From NCBI RefSeq assembly GCF_020531985.1, contig NZ_JAJAVQ010000006.1:62001-126000 (forward strand): a stretch of 64,000 nucleotides of DNA. The letters are read 5' to 3'. The notes beneath the pieces were generated by a model. It did no database searches and was not told where the DNA came from. It worked only from the letters and a program-made list of their open reading frames with translations. Below are positions 1-8,706 of this stretch, piece after piece (the first letter of the stretch is position 1; every line of letters begins with the position of its first letter). Source of the DNA: Rheinheimera aquimaris (GTDB lineage: Bacteria; Pseudomonadota; Gammaproteobacteria; Enterobacterales; Alteromonadaceae). A program made the position numbers and the translations under genes.

Positions 1-894
1 TTGTGCCGAGTTAAATCCGCCGCCTATCGCTGTATCTATGTTTATTCTTGCTTGTTCAAAGTCTTTTTTATCGTAAGCAATAATAGCGGCGAAATAATTT
101 GCCAACGGCTGCTGCGGTACTTTCTTCAGCAATGGCTGCAGTATTGCATCTGCCAGCTGTAGCTGCTCTGTTTTTACGTAAGACTGCGCCAGTAACAATT
201 GCGGTAATAAATGATAAGGGTTCTGTGCCACATACGCTTTTAGCAGGTTGATCGCTGTGGTTGTGTCGTTCTCTGCAAGGGCAATCTTACTTCTGACATA
301 CAGTGACTGGTGATACAGTGCAGAAGACTCTGGAATTTGCATGAGCTTCTGCTTCACATCAGCAAGATCTGACTTCGCCAGTGCCTGAAAAGCCGCCGCA
401 AAGTCTGCTACATCCGTCTGGCTGGACGCAGAAAGCTGCTTAAATAAAGCCTCAGCATTTTCAGTACCACCCAGTTCGGCTTCTGCCAGCGCTTTAAACG
501 TTAGCAGATAATCCTGTTCAGGTTGAGCGTAAGCGGAAGTATCTTCCAGCAATGTTAAGATATCGCTGTAGTTACCGTTCAGGTACAACACCTTGACATA
601 ATCCTGAACGAAGGCGGAGTTATCTGCACTGTACTGATCTGCACGCTGATATTCTTTTACCGCGTCATCTAATGCCCCCACTTTTACATACAGCTGCGCC
701 AGAGCCAGACGGTAGTCAGCCCGTTCCGGGTCTTTTTGCAAGGCAGACTTCAGCTCGACCAGTGCACTGTTGAACTGGTCGTTTGCCAGAAAAGTCTGGG
801 CTGCTTCAAAGTGCTCATCGCTACTTTTCTGGCCACATGCGGTAAGCGTCAAACCTATAATGACTGCCGTACTGACTCTGGTGAAGCTTTTCAT
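1..894 (-). CDS. prsT: PrsT-like TPR lipoprotein of the XrtA/EPS locus (partial, C-terminus off the left edge)
   Basis: An open frame runs from an ATG at 894 to the window edge without a stop (298 codons visible). The N-terminus is a lipoprotein signal: positive MKSFTR, a hydrophobic stretch, then lipobox LTAC, so Cys20 should be acylated and the protein anchored in a membrane facing the periplasm. The rest is helical and Ala/Leu/Gln-rich with tetratricopeptide periodicity (for example FNSALVELKSALQKDPERAD and YRLALAQLYVKVGALDDAV). In exosortase loci the long TPR lipoprotein is PrsT, which is much longer than the part seen here. It lies 24 bp after the wecC stop in the same orientation, so it is probably the last visible gene of an xrtA-wecC-prsT unit. 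TPR lipoprotein is secure; the PrsT name rests on context. Confidence 0.75.
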   Translation of the reverse strand, partial: MKSFTRVSTAVIIGLTLTACGQKSSDEHFEAAQTFLANDQFNSALVELKSALQKDPERADYRLALAQLYVKVGALDDAVKEYQRADQYSADNSAFVQDYVKVLYLNGNYSDILTLLEDTSAYAQPEQDYLLTFKALAEAELGGTENAEALFKQLSASSQTDVADFAAAFQALAKSDLADVKQKLMQIPESSALYHQSLYVRSKIALAENDTTTAINLLKAYVAQNPYHLLPQLLLAQSYVKTEQLQLADAILQPLLKKVPQQPLANYFAAIIAYDKKDFEQARINIDTAIGGGFNSAQ

Positions 895-918
895 ATCCCA
901 ATCCTTGTGTTGATATAT

Positions 919-2163
919 TTATCCAAATATCCCTCTGGTATCGATAACAATTTTACGGGCAACTTCGGAAAGACTAAGTGCTTTAAACTGTTTATGGTCA
1001 ACCAGAATGAGTAAAATGTTTGCTTTTTCAATCGCTTCTGGCAGTGACACCAGATTTGGTTTCAGCTCTGACAATGAAGCGGGTAAAGCTTTAATATTAG
1101 GTTCAACAACTAAAATTTCGCCAATATTTTGCTGCTTTAATGCCAGCGTGATATTAACCGCCGGGCTCTCGCGCAAGTCATCAATGTCTGCTTTAAACGC
1201 TAGTCCAAGGCAGGCGATGACTGGACGTTTAAATTCATCAGCAGCCTTGATCACTTTATCCATCACATAGTGAGGTTTGTAGTCGTTTATTTCCCTGGCC
1301 AGCCTTATCATGTTGGCTTGCTCTGGCGCAGAGTCAACGATAAACCATGGATCGACTGCGATACAATGGCCACCAACACCCGGGCCAGGTGACAAAATGT
1401 TTACCCTGGGGTGACGGTTTGCCAGCTTGATAAGTTCCCACACATTAATTTTTAATGTGTCACAAATCATCGACAGCTCGTTGGCGAAGGCAATATTGAC
1501 GTCTCGAAAAGAGTTTTCAGTCAATTTTGTCATTTCAGCAGTTCTTGAGCTTGTTTGCAGACATTCACCACGTACAAACTGCAAATACAAAGATGTTGCT
1601 ATTTCTGCGCAGCGAGGGGTAATACCGCCAATAATTCTGTCATTACTTACCAGCTCCTGCAGAATGCGTCCCGGCAATACCCGTTCCGGGCAGTGAGCAA
1701 CATACAGCTGTGCATTGTCCGGATCCTGATGAGGTAAGACTAAATCAGTGCGTAACTCTGCCAACCAACGGGAAATTTTCTCTGTGGTGCCGACCGGGGA
1801 GGTTGATTCGAGAATAATCAGATCGCCCGCTTTCAAAAATGGAGCAATGCTTTTTACCGCAGCTTCGATAAATGATAGGTCTGGCTTTTTGTCTTCTTTA
1901 AATGGGGTAGGCACGGCGAGAATGAAAGCGTCGGCAGTATCTGGCACAGTTGCAGCTTTTAGCTTGCCAGTCATCACTGCGGCCTGAACCAACATATCCA
2001 GGTCAGGTTCAACAATGTGAATTTTACCCTGATTAATAGTCTCAACCGCATAAGTTGAAACATCGACACCCAGCACTTCCATTCCGCGTGAAGCAATAAC
2101 TGCTGCAGTAGGCAAACCAATATAACCCAAGCCTACTACACATACTTTATTAAACGTTTTCAT
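919..2163 (-). CDS. wecC: UDP-N-acetyl-D-mannosamine dehydrogenase
   Basis: Oxidises UDP-ManNAc to UDP-ManNAc uronate with NAD+ in two steps in the cytoplasm, supplying a uronic acid sugar nucleotide for polysaccharide assembly. The N-terminal Rossmann motif is VGLGYIGLPTA; the central NENSFRDVNIAFANE helix and the catalytic-cysteine motif GPGVGGHCIAVDP are present, followed by the C-terminal UDP-binding domain (CLGLAFKADIDDLRESPA). I chose the ATG at 2163 (414 aa) because AGGAG lies 5 nt upstream and the protein then begins MKTFNKVCVVGLG; the longer frame to 2187 adds eight residues with no ribosome site. It follows xrtA closely in the same direction. No WecB epimerase is visible in the window, so UDP-ManNAc must come from elsewhere. 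Family assignment is strong; WecC over other UDP-sugar dehydrogenases is by overall resemblance. Confidence 0.88.
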   Translation of the reverse strand: MKTFNKVCVVGLGYIGLPTAAVIASRGMEVLGVDVSTYAVETINQGKIHIVEPDLDMLVQAAVMTGKLKAATVPDTADAFILAVPTPFKEDKKPDLSFIEAAVKSIAPFLKAGDLIILESTSPVGTTEKISRWLAELRTDLVLPHQDPDNAQLYVAHCPERVLPGRILQELVSNDRIIGGITPRCAEIATSLYLQFVRGECLQTSSRTAEMTKLTENSFRDVNIAFANELSMICDTLKINVWELIKLANRHPRVNILSPGPGVGGHCIAVDPWFIVDSAPEQANMIRLAREINDYKPHYVMDKVIKAADEFKRPVIACLGLAFKADIDDLRESPAVNITLALKQQNIGEILVVEPNIKALPASLSELKPNLVSLPEAIEKANILLILVDHKQFKALSLSEVARKIVIDTRGIFG

Positions 2164-2221
2164 AAAGCTCCTGTAACTGTGTGGCATCTGATAGCTAAGG
2201 AGTTACTGGCTGTCAGATACA

Positions 2222-3604
2222 TTATTCATTCAATAATTGACGCAATAAATTAGCTTCGTCCTGGCATCTTAAGCTACTACAGCGGATAAACTGCCAATGA
2301 AGTGACGATTTGGCATTCAGCTGTAACGCCTGCTTGATTCTGTTACGTTTATATACGCCGACAGAGCCTGTTTTTTGACCGTTCGCTTCATACCAGTATT
2401 GTAATATAGCGTTGTTACCTGAGTGGTCGCTTAACCAAATAAGTCTGCTGTTATTGGTGACATCACTGCTAACTTTATTCCAACCTTGAGGAATCATATT
2501 ATTCAGGTAATAGTCTGCCCGATTCGCGTCATGCCGGCCATCAAACTGATAGCTTATGTCGATCACTTCAACACCTGACATGTGTCTGACATTATGCGCT
2601 TTTCTGCTGTATGCCGGAATATAAGGGGACGGTGTTTGGTCTTTATTTGTTGTAGTCAGTTCTACCGGGCTAAAGTCCAGCACAGGGTATTGCCCCATCA
2701 ACAGTTTGATACTTATACCTGATGCCAGCAAACTGGCACCAATAACCAATGCCAGTGGCATTGCGGCGAGCCTTTGCGTGGCATACGGTTTATCCTCGCT
2801 GGCGGGATGAGGCTCCAGTTTGCCCACCAGATAAAACAGCACGACAATAAAAGGTATATAAAGAAACCAGCCGAACATATTATGATCTTTTACTATAGAG
2901 CTTTGCATATCGCTGTAGTAACCAATCAGTATGATAAGTACGATACGGACACCATTGACTAAAATCGCACCGATGACTGCACAGAATGTTAGCAAGAGCA
3001 TATTCTTCAGCTTTCGCAGGTGCAGATGACACAGTAAAGTGCTAAGGGCGAGCGATACAATAAAATAGCGTAGGCCACTGCATCCTTCCGCAATTTCAAA
3101 AACACCTTGCGGGATTTGAATAAAATTACCGTCGACATATACCGGAATATGCGTCAGCTGCATAATAAACTTAGTGATAACTACGGAAATATACTGCAGT
3201 GGGGCGGTAAGGCTGCCCCAAACCGGCGATATAAACCATAGCAAGGCTAAAGGCACTACTAAGGCTAAAGAGGGCCTAACCAGTGTGCAGAATAGCAATA
3301 TGACGTAAAGCGGGAACAACAGCCGTAAAATACTGACTTGCTGGGCGGTAATACTGACAGCCAAAATCGCGGCAACCGATAGCATTGCCAGCAGATAACC
3401 TGTGTGAAAGCGCAGTTCAAGATTATTACGCTGTTGCCATAACAATGTGACGATAATGAAAGGCATCAGATAAGCGTGAGAGTATGTGCCATCGTCAAAG
3501 CTATATGTTCGCCAGTCTGATATCACCTGAGGGTAAATAAACAAACTGTAGCCCAACAGCAGTACAATAAACGTAAATAAGATTTCGGCACGCTTGATGG
3601 TCAT
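2222..3604 (-). CDS. xrtA: Exosortase A fused to C-terminal EpsI domain
   Basis: Multi-pass inner-membrane cysteine transpeptidase thought to cleave PEP-CTERM sorting signals, with a periplasmic EpsI (DUF3485-type) domain at the C-terminus. The first 260 residues or so hold about eight membrane segments and the three catalytic residues of the exosortase family: Cys in AEGCSGLRYF (about residue 175), Arg in NGVRIVL (about 220) and His in KDHNMFGW (about 241). After a further membrane segment the last 150 residues are soluble (DISYQFDGRHDANRADYYLN, then NNSRLIWLSDHSGN), as in EpsI. The longest frame opens with GTG at 3613, directly against a GGAG; the ATG at 3604 sits 8 nt from that GGAG and gives 460 aa, so I prefer it. 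It diverges from the plus-strand sugar cassette. The family call is secure; its substrates are not in the window. Confidence 0.92.
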   Translation of the reverse strand: MTIKRAEILFTFIVLLLGYSLFIYPQVISDWRTYSFDDGTYSHAYLMPFIIVTLLWQQRNNLELRFHTGYLLAMLSVAAILAVSITAQQVSILRLLFPLYVILLFCTLVRPSLALVVPLALLWFISPVWGSLTAPLQYISVVITKFIMQLTHIPVYVDGNFIQIPQGVFEIAEGCSGLRYFIVSLALSTLLCHLHLRKLKNMLLLTFCAVIGAILVNGVRIVLIILIGYYSDMQSSIVKDHNMFGWFLYIPFIVVLFYLVGKLEPHPASEDKPYATQRLAAMPLALVIGASLLASGISIKLLMGQYPVLDFSPVELTTTNKDQTPSPYIPAYSRKAHNVRHMSGVEVIDISYQFDGRHDANRADYYLNNMIPQGWNKVSSDVTNNSRLIWLSDHSGNNAILQYWYEANGQKTGSVGVYKRNRIKQALQLNAKSSLHWQFIRCSSLRCQDEANLLRQLLNE

Positions 3605-3698
3605 CCATGACACTCCGTATCTGCAAATGGAGATAAAACTGAAACTACTCAGCAGTTCCTCGACCGAGTTTGACGCTTAAGCCGTTAATAATCAACTA

Positions 3699-3727
3699 TT
3701 GGTTGTGACGAAAGCTTCGTTTATACT
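3699..3727 (+). promoter_or_regulatory. Candidate sigma-70 promoter of the EPS decoration operon
   Basis: In the 197-bp divergent gap between xrtA and the ligase gene, TTGGTT (3699-3704) is followed after 17 nt by TATACT (3722-3727). The -10 is good and the -35 poor (3 of 6 clear matches), so an activator may be needed. It would give a leader of about 65-70 nt before the ATG at 3802. Other weak pairings exist in this gap; only the TATACT element stands out. Confidence 0.35.
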
Positions 3728-3801
3728 CTGTGGGCGGTTCAGATGTGACTGGCCGTAGCAAGCGTCAACGCTGCTGTAAATTGCGAACGGATGCGTAATA
3801 C

Positions 3802-5148
3802 ATGAAACTATACCCACAACTACTGCGTGGCGTTGTGTTGCCTTTTATGTCAAAAGTAAAAGGTAAGCCCCTGTCTGGCTATGTAACGGAATACAGCCGT
3901 AATCTGAAAAAATCTCCTGAAGCACTGCAGCAATTACAATGGCAGGCGCTGACACGTTTACTGGCTCACGCTTTTGAGCAGTGCCCGTTTTACCGTGAGC
4001 GCTGGCAAAACGCAGGTATTGACGACATCCGTACCGTGGACAGCATGCAGCAATTTCGCCAACTACCGATACTGACAAAAGATGATATTCGTCAGAATTA
4101 TCAGCAGTTAAGAGCCACAAACTTTCCGCATAATATTATTAAATCTACCGGCGGCTCGACCGGGCAACCTCTTACTATAGAACTTAATCATGACAGTAAT
4201 ACTCGGCGTGAAGCTGTGATGTGGCGCGGGTATAACTGGCTTGGTGCCGGCCTGGGTGAGCGCACCCTATATTTGTGGGGGGCGGGTATAGGAAAGGCAT
4301 CACTGGCAAGACGGTGCAAGGAAAACTTATATCACTGGTTTTACAACCGGAAAATGTTGAACTCATTTTCTATGTCGCCGGCTAATCTGCATGAATATAT
4401 CGATCAGATAAATGCTTACCGGCCTGATGCGCTGGTTGCCTATGTAAACCCGCTATATGAGCTGGCGTTACATCTGCTGCAGAACAAGATCAAAATACAC
4501 TCGCCTGGCACGATCCTCACTGGCGCTGAGCCGCTTTATGAGTATCAGCGAACAGCTATCGAGCAAGCTTTTTCCTGTCAGGTGTATAACACCTATGGCT
4601 GTCGTGAAGTGATGCTAATAGCGGCAGAATGCAAAGAGCACAAACAACTGCATATAAACAGTGATCATCTTCTGGTTGAGACGGTAAATGAAGCTGGTTT
4701 GCCGGTGTTTGGTGAAAGTGGTGATATCCTGCTGACAGATCTGTTCAATTACGGTATGCCGTTAATCAGATATCAGAATGGCGATCGGGCGACGTTACAT
4801 AACAACCTGTGTAAGTGTGCTAACCCTCTACCGGTTATGTCCAGTGTGGATGGACGTAAGCTTGATGTAATTAAAACACCGTCTGGTAAATTAATTCCGG
4901 GCGAGCTTTTTCCGCATTTATTCAAAGAGTTTCCTAGTATCTATAAATTTCAGGTACGCCAGAGTAAGCTGGATGCGTTGACTATCAACATTGTGGAAAA
5001 ACGCCCTTTGAATGCGTCTGAGCGGGCAGCTATTACCAGTGAAATAAACCGTTATAGCCAGGGCGAGCTTACGCTGACAATAAACATTGTTGATGATATA
5101 CCTCTCACCGCTGCCGGTAAGCACAGAGTTACCGTATGCGAGGTATAA
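3802..5148 (+). CDS. Phenylacetate-CoA ligase-like (CapK family) adenylate-forming enzyme
   Basis: Adenylate-forming ligase of the PaaK/CapK type: it should activate a carboxylic acid with ATP and pass it to CoA or another thiol acceptor. The nucleotide-binding loop is STGGSTGQPLTIEL (about residues 115-128), the adenine/substrate region is YNTYGCREVMLIAAEC, and a conserved LIRYQNGD precedes the flexible C-terminal domain, which ends with the catalytic-lysine-like segment PLTAAGKHR. A Cys pair (LCKCANP) in the C-terminal part may be a small metal site. It is the first gene of the twelve-gene plus-strand run and is followed 4 bp later by a glycosyltransferase. In exosortase-linked EPS loci such ligases are recurrent and of unknown substrate. 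I infer that it provides an acyl group for sugar acylation. No strong ribosome site is visible before the ATG. Confidence 0.8.
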   Translation: MKLYPQLLRGVVLPFMSKVKGKPLSGYVTEYSRNLKKSPEALQQLQWQALTRLLAHAFEQCPFYRERWQNAGIDDIRTVDSMQQFRQLPILTKDDIRQNYQQLRATNFPHNIIKSTGGSTGQPLTIELNHDSNTRREAVMWRGYNWLGAGLGERTLYLWGAGIGKASLARRCKENLYHWFYNRKMLNSFSMSPANLHEYIDQINAYRPDALVAYVNPLYELALHLLQNKIKIHSPGTILTGAEPLYEYQRTAIEQAFSCQVYNTYGCREVMLIAAECKEHKQLHINSDHLLVETVNEAGLPVFGESGDILLTDLFNYGMPLIRYQNGDRATLHNNLCKCANPLPVMSSVDGRKLDVIKTPSGKLIPGELFPHLFKEFPSIYKFQVRQSKLDALTINIVEKRPLNASERAAITSEINRYSQGELTLTINIVDDIPLTAAGKHRVTVCEV

Positions 5149-5152
5149 GCTG

Positions 5153-6265
5153 ATGTCACGCCGTAAGCTCGTTATCGTATCTAATTTATATCCTCTGCCT
5201 TGGGAGCCGGGGCGTGCTAGCTTTAACCGCCAGCAGTTTGCTTTACTCGAATCAGAGTACGAACTGTCAGTATTGGTGCCTGTAAACTTTATCGACTGGT
5301 TCAGGCACATCAGGCAAATATCGCAGTCTGATCGTGTGCGTTACGCGCCATACTTTTTTATGCCAAAGATAGGACGGCGTTTTTATGCTGTTTTTATGTT
5401 TCTGTCTTTGTTGCTGCACTCTGGTTTCTGGCTTAGAAAGCGTGCTCCTGATGTGATGCTCGCTAGTTGGGCGTATCCCGATGCGGTAGCAACCAGTTGG
5501 TTGGCGTCTTTGTTTGGCTGCAGATTCTTCTTTAAAGTGCACGGCTCAGATATCCATATGCATGGACTGAAAGCTGCCCGGGCAGCACAGATAAAACGGG
5601 CGGCTGGCAAGGCGAGTGCGATTATTTCTGTATCGGAAGAGCTTAAAGCGCAAATGGTCGGCTTAGGGATAGACGGTGCTAAAGTCCGGGTTATCTACAA
5701 TGGCGTAGATCATGCGTTATTTTCCGGCACATACCAGCGTAAGATTGATAAACCCTATATGCTGTTTGTCGGCAATTTAAAGCAAGACAAAGGTGTGATG
5801 GAGCTGCTGCAGGCATTTACTGCTATAGCTGAGCGCTTTTCTGAGTATCAGTTAGCGATTGCAGGTAGCGGAGTAATGCGGGATATGATGCTGCAAAGTA
5901 TTCAGATGCAAGGGATAGCCGAGAGGGTTATGCTGCTTGGCAACGTGGCGCACAATGAGTTGCCTGCATTGATGCAGTATGCGAGTCTGGTGGTATTACC
6001 CAGCTACCATGAAGGTGTGCCGAATGTGCTGTTAGAGTCGATGGCAGCGGGCACACCTGTAGTTGCCACCGCGGTTGGTGGCATTCCGGAAATAGTTGAG
6101 CATGACGTTACCGGAATTCTGGTGCAGTCAGCGGAGCCGGATGCATTGGCCGCTGCATTGGAGCAGGCACTACAGAAGCCGTGGCAGCGCAGTGCTATAC
6201 AGCGACACGCTATGCGCTTTAGCTGGCAAAAAAATAAAGCAGAAATGTTACAAATGCTTGGATAA
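5153..6265 (+). CDS. Glycosyltransferase family 4
   Basis: Cytoplasmic GT-B glycosyltransferase that probably adds one sugar of the repeat unit. The N-terminal acceptor domain starts MSRRKLVIVSNLYPLPWEPG with the usual FFKVHGSDIHMHG helix; the C-terminal nucleotide-sugar domain has VIYNGVDHALF, LFVGNLKQDKGVMELLQA and the EX7E donor motif in YHEGVPNVLLESMAAGTPVV. An in-frame ATG exists at 5087 inside the upstream ligase gene, but the ATG at 5153, 4 nt after that gene's stop and about 10 nt after a GAGG, gives the normal GT4 N-terminus (370 aa). Donor and acceptor cannot be told from sequence. It closely resembles the glycosyltransferases placed in XrtA loci. Confidence 0.87.
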   Translation: MSRRKLVIVSNLYPLPWEPGRASFNRQQFALLESEYELSVLVPVNFIDWFRHIRQISQSDRVRYAPYFFMPKIGRRFYAVFMFLSLLLHSGFWLRKRAPDVMLASWAYPDAVATSWLASLFGCRFFFKVHGSDIHMHGLKAARAAQIKRAAGKASAIISVSEELKAQMVGLGIDGAKVRVIYNGVDHALFSGTYQRKIDKPYMLFVGNLKQDKGVMELLQAFTAIAERFSEYQLAIAGSGVMRDMMLQSIQMQGIAERVMLLGNVAHNELPALMQYASLVVLPSYHEGVPNVLLESMAAGTPVVATAVGGIPEIVEHDVTGILVQSAEPDALAAALEQALQKPWQRSAIQRHAMRFSWQKNKAEMLQMLG

Positions 6266-6358
6266 GAATACGCAACAGCGGACAGTGTTAAACAGTTAAT
6301 CAGTGCAAGCAGCTGTCAGCGCCAGGGTGGCGCAAATGAAAAATGGAGACAACAAATA

Positions 6359-6991
6359 ATGCGGGTAAGTGGAATTTCGCGTGTGTTACGCGGCCTGATA
6401 CCTCAATCAATTTTGCGACGAAAATACAGTTCGGGCGAACCTGCGCTGTATTTAACGTTTGACGATGGCCCGCATCCGGATGTGACGCCAAGGTTGCTCG
6501 ATTTGCTTGATAAATATAACGCTAAAGCCAGTTTTTTTCTGATCGGTGTAAATGCAAAACAATATCCTGAGCTAGTTACTGAAATCGCTAAACGTGGGCA
6601 TACAGTCGCAAATCACAGTTATCAACATCTGGCATTGCCGAAATTGTCCTACGAAGCTCAGCTGGCCGAGATAAACCAAAGTGGTCAAGTCATTGAATCT
6701 ATCTTGCGCAAACCTTGCATCCACTTTCGTGCGCCAAGAGGACAGTGGAGTTTTCGGGTATTACTTAGCTTGCGTAACATGAAAGTCAAAGCCGTGCACT
6801 GGAGCCGTGATTCAATGGATTATCAGAAAGTAGAGCCCGCAGTTATCGTGAAAAACCTTCTGGACAACCCTCTTACCGCTGGCGATATCGTGTTGTTTCA
6901 TGATGATAACGATTGTTGTATAACGGCGTTGGATCAGCTTCTGCCCGTATGGCAGCAGCAAGGGTTCCAACTGAAGTCGCTGGAGGCATGA
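6359..6991 (+). CDS. Polysaccharide deacetylase (NodB domain, CE4)
   Basis: Metal-dependent carbohydrate N-deacetylase, 210 aa, nearly all of it one NodB domain. Motif 1 is TFDDGPHPDVT (catalytic base Asp plus metal Asp), motif 2 is HSYQHLALP (H(S/T)xxH), motif 3 is FRAPRGQWS, motif 4 is the W in VHWSRDSMDY, and motif 5 is IVLFHDD. There is no clear signal peptide; the Arg-rich N-terminus is not hydrophobic, so it probably acts in the cytoplasm on lipid-linked sugar. TGGAGAC about 10 nt upstream serves the ATG. A 6-bp GC hairpin (6319-6333) lies in the 93-bp gap after the previous gene. The next gene starts 1 bp after its stop. Polysaccharide rather than chitin as substrate is inferred from the neighbours. 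Confidence 0.88.
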   Translation: MRVSGISRVLRGLIPQSILRRKYSSGEPALYLTFDDGPHPDVTPRLLDLLDKYNAKASFFLIGVNAKQYPELVTEIAKRGHTVANHSYQHLALPKLSYEAQLAEINQSGQVIESILRKPCIHFRAPRGQWSFRVLLSLRNMKVKAVHWSRDSMDYQKVEPAVIVKNLLDNPLTAGDIVLFHDDNDCCITALDQLLPVWQQQGFQLKSLEA

Positions 6992-6992
6992 T

Positions 6993-8189
6993 ATGAATAT
7001 TCTGTTTCATCACCGGACACGCGGTAAAGGTGCTGAAGGTGTGCATATCATGGGGGTTACAAATGGTTTACGCTCACTTGGACACAGTGTACATATTTTA
7101 TCGCTTCCCGGTGCGGATCCGGAATCAGGAAGCGCGTCCTCGGGTGGCACTCAGCATGAAAATACTGCTGTGCCACAACAGAAAGGTATGCTTGTCAGAT
7201 GGCTATTAGATTTAACCCGTTATGTACCTGAGGCGGTCTTTGAGTTATTTGAATTAGCTTACAATTTGCCGGCGGTATTAAGGTTACGCCGTGCGGTTAA
7301 GTGTCATAACATCAATACCATTTATGAGCGTTACTCCTTGTTTATGTTTGCCACTGTATGGTGGGCCAGACGAAAGAACATCCCAGTTATCATCGAAATC
7401 AATGACTCTTGCCTTGTGCATAGGGTCCGGCCACTTTTTTTCCGCGCCTTGGCCAGGAAAATAGAGGGCTGGGTGTTCAGAAATGCGACAGGGCTGGTTT
7501 TTATATCCGGGCACTTTCAGCAAGTTGCTAAAGATGGTTATCGCAGCATAGCACCTTCAGTGATTTCACCAAATGGCGCGGACTTGAACCAGTTTGTTAT
7601 TGATGAGCAGGCCGCAAAGCAGTTAAGAGAAAAACTGAATATTGATGACAAGGTGGTACTGGGCTATGTCGGTGCTTTCGTGCACTGGCACGGTATTGAC
7701 TGGTTTGTTGACCTTATAGCCGACAAAATCAAACATTATCCTGATTTAGTGCTGTTGTTGGTTGGAGACGGCGTAAGTTTCGAGCCGATAAAGCAGCGTA
7801 TTGAACAGGCGGGAATAACCTCTCAGATCATTTTGACCGGCCGTGTTGCTCATCAAGAAATAGCCACCTACATAGGTGCAATGGACTATGGCATTTTGCC
7901 TGACTCTAACGACTACGGTTCACCGATGAAGTTATTTGAGTTTATGGCGATGGCCAAGGGCATGGTAATACCTGATTTTTCACCTGTTACTGAAGTGGTA
8001 AAAGATAATGAGACAGGTTGGTTGTTTCCGGCTAATGATAGAAATGCCTGTATTGCTCGTGTGCTGCAACTTGTTGCAGATAAAGAGCAGCAACGCCGGG
8101 TAGGAACAAATGCGCGACACTACATCGAGCAGCATCGGCAATGGAAACATAATGCAGAGCAGCTGCTGGGGTTATTGCCTGATGCATAA
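6993..8189 (+). CDS. Glycosyltransferase family 4
   Basis: GT-B fold glycosyltransferase of 398 aa. The N-terminus has a glycine-rich acceptor loop (HHRTRGKGAEGVHIMGVTNG); the C-terminal half has SPNGADLNQF, VLGYVGAFVHWHGIDWFVD, and an EX7E-like donor segment in DYGSPMKLFEFMAMAKGMVI. It starts 1 bp after the deacetylase stop (ATG preceded by GGAGGCATGAT) and its last 8 nt overlap the start of the acetyltransferase, so translation is probably coupled on both sides. It differs clearly from the GT4 at 5153 and probably adds a different residue. Specificity is unknown. Confidence 0.86.
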   Translation: MNILFHHRTRGKGAEGVHIMGVTNGLRSLGHSVHILSLPGADPESGSASSGGTQHENTAVPQQKGMLVRWLLDLTRYVPEAVFELFELAYNLPAVLRLRRAVKCHNINTIYERYSLFMFATVWWARRKNIPVIIEINDSCLVHRVRPLFFRALARKIEGWVFRNATGLVFISGHFQQVAKDGYRSIAPSVISPNGADLNQFVIDEQAAKQLREKLNIDDKVVLGYVGAFVHWHGIDWFVDLIADKIKHYPDLVLLLVGDGVSFEPIKQRIEQAGITSQIILTGRVAHQEIATYIGAMDYGILPDSNDYGSPMKLFEFMAMAKGMVIPDFSPVTEVVKDNETGWLFPANDRNACIARVLQLVADKEQQRRVGTNARHYIEQHRQWKHNAEQLLGLLPDA

Positions 8190-8685
8190 GCTGATTGCAG
8201 ATTTACGTCGCAAGCAACAGATCTTTCATGAAGATGGTGCTAATGTCAGTATGCTAAGGGTTGTCATGGCTGACGGTACCTGTGCAAATGTGCTGTATCG
8301 TTTAATGCGTTGGTTCGCTGAAATGAAATTATCACCGCTAGCTTACCTGTGTTATCAGTTGAATAAGCTGCTCAATGGGTGTGTTATCGGAATAGGGGCT
8401 GATTTTGGCCCGGGCTTTGTATTGATGCACCCGGTTGGTGTGGTCATCAACTCAAAAGTGCGGGGGGAGAACAATATTACCCTTGAAAGCGGTGTTGTTA
8501 TTGGTGATGAAAAGGGCCGCTCTCCGGTGCTTGGCAATGACATTTTCATTGGCGCCGGCGCTAAAGTAATTGGTCCGGTTCATATTGGCAATAAAGTGAA
8601 AGTCGGTGCGAATGCTGTAGTAACTAAGTCTGCACCGGAATCTGCTACGATGCTTGGTGTGCCGGCTAAGCCATATTCACGTTAA
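8182..8685 (+). CDS. Hexapeptide-repeat acetyltransferase (serine O-acetyltransferase-like)
   Basis: Left-handed beta-helix acetyltransferase resembling the CysE C-terminal half (167 aa). A short helical N-terminus (LYRLMRWFAEMKLSPLAYLC) is followed by hexapeptide turns (IGIGADFGPGFVLMHPVGVV, GVVIGDEKGRSPVLGNDIFI, GAGAKVIGPVHIGNKVKVGA) and the closing LGVPAKPYSR. The His of MHPVGVV fits the catalytic histidine of the family. The ATG at 8182 overlaps the preceding gene's stop (ATGCATAA); the longer frame from 8110 lies wholly inside that gene. In this operon it more likely O- or N-acetylates a sugar or an amino acid ornament than makes cysteine, since the long CysE N-terminal domain is missing. 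Confidence 0.85.
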   Translation: MHKLIADLRRKQQIFHEDGANVSMLRVVMADGTCANVLYRLMRWFAEMKLSPLAYLCYQLNKLLNGCVIGIGADFGPGFVLMHPVGVVINSKVRGENNITLESGVVIGDEKGRSPVLGNDIFIGAGAKVIGPVHIGNKVKVGANAVVTKSAPESATMLGVPAKPYSR

Positions 8686-8706
8686 TTAAGGAAAGGCAGT
8701 ATAACC

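Noticed and set aside
6319-6333. GC hairpin before the NodB gene at 6359
   Set aside because: A perfect 6-bp stem without a T-run; too short and isolated to call a terminator or attenuator.
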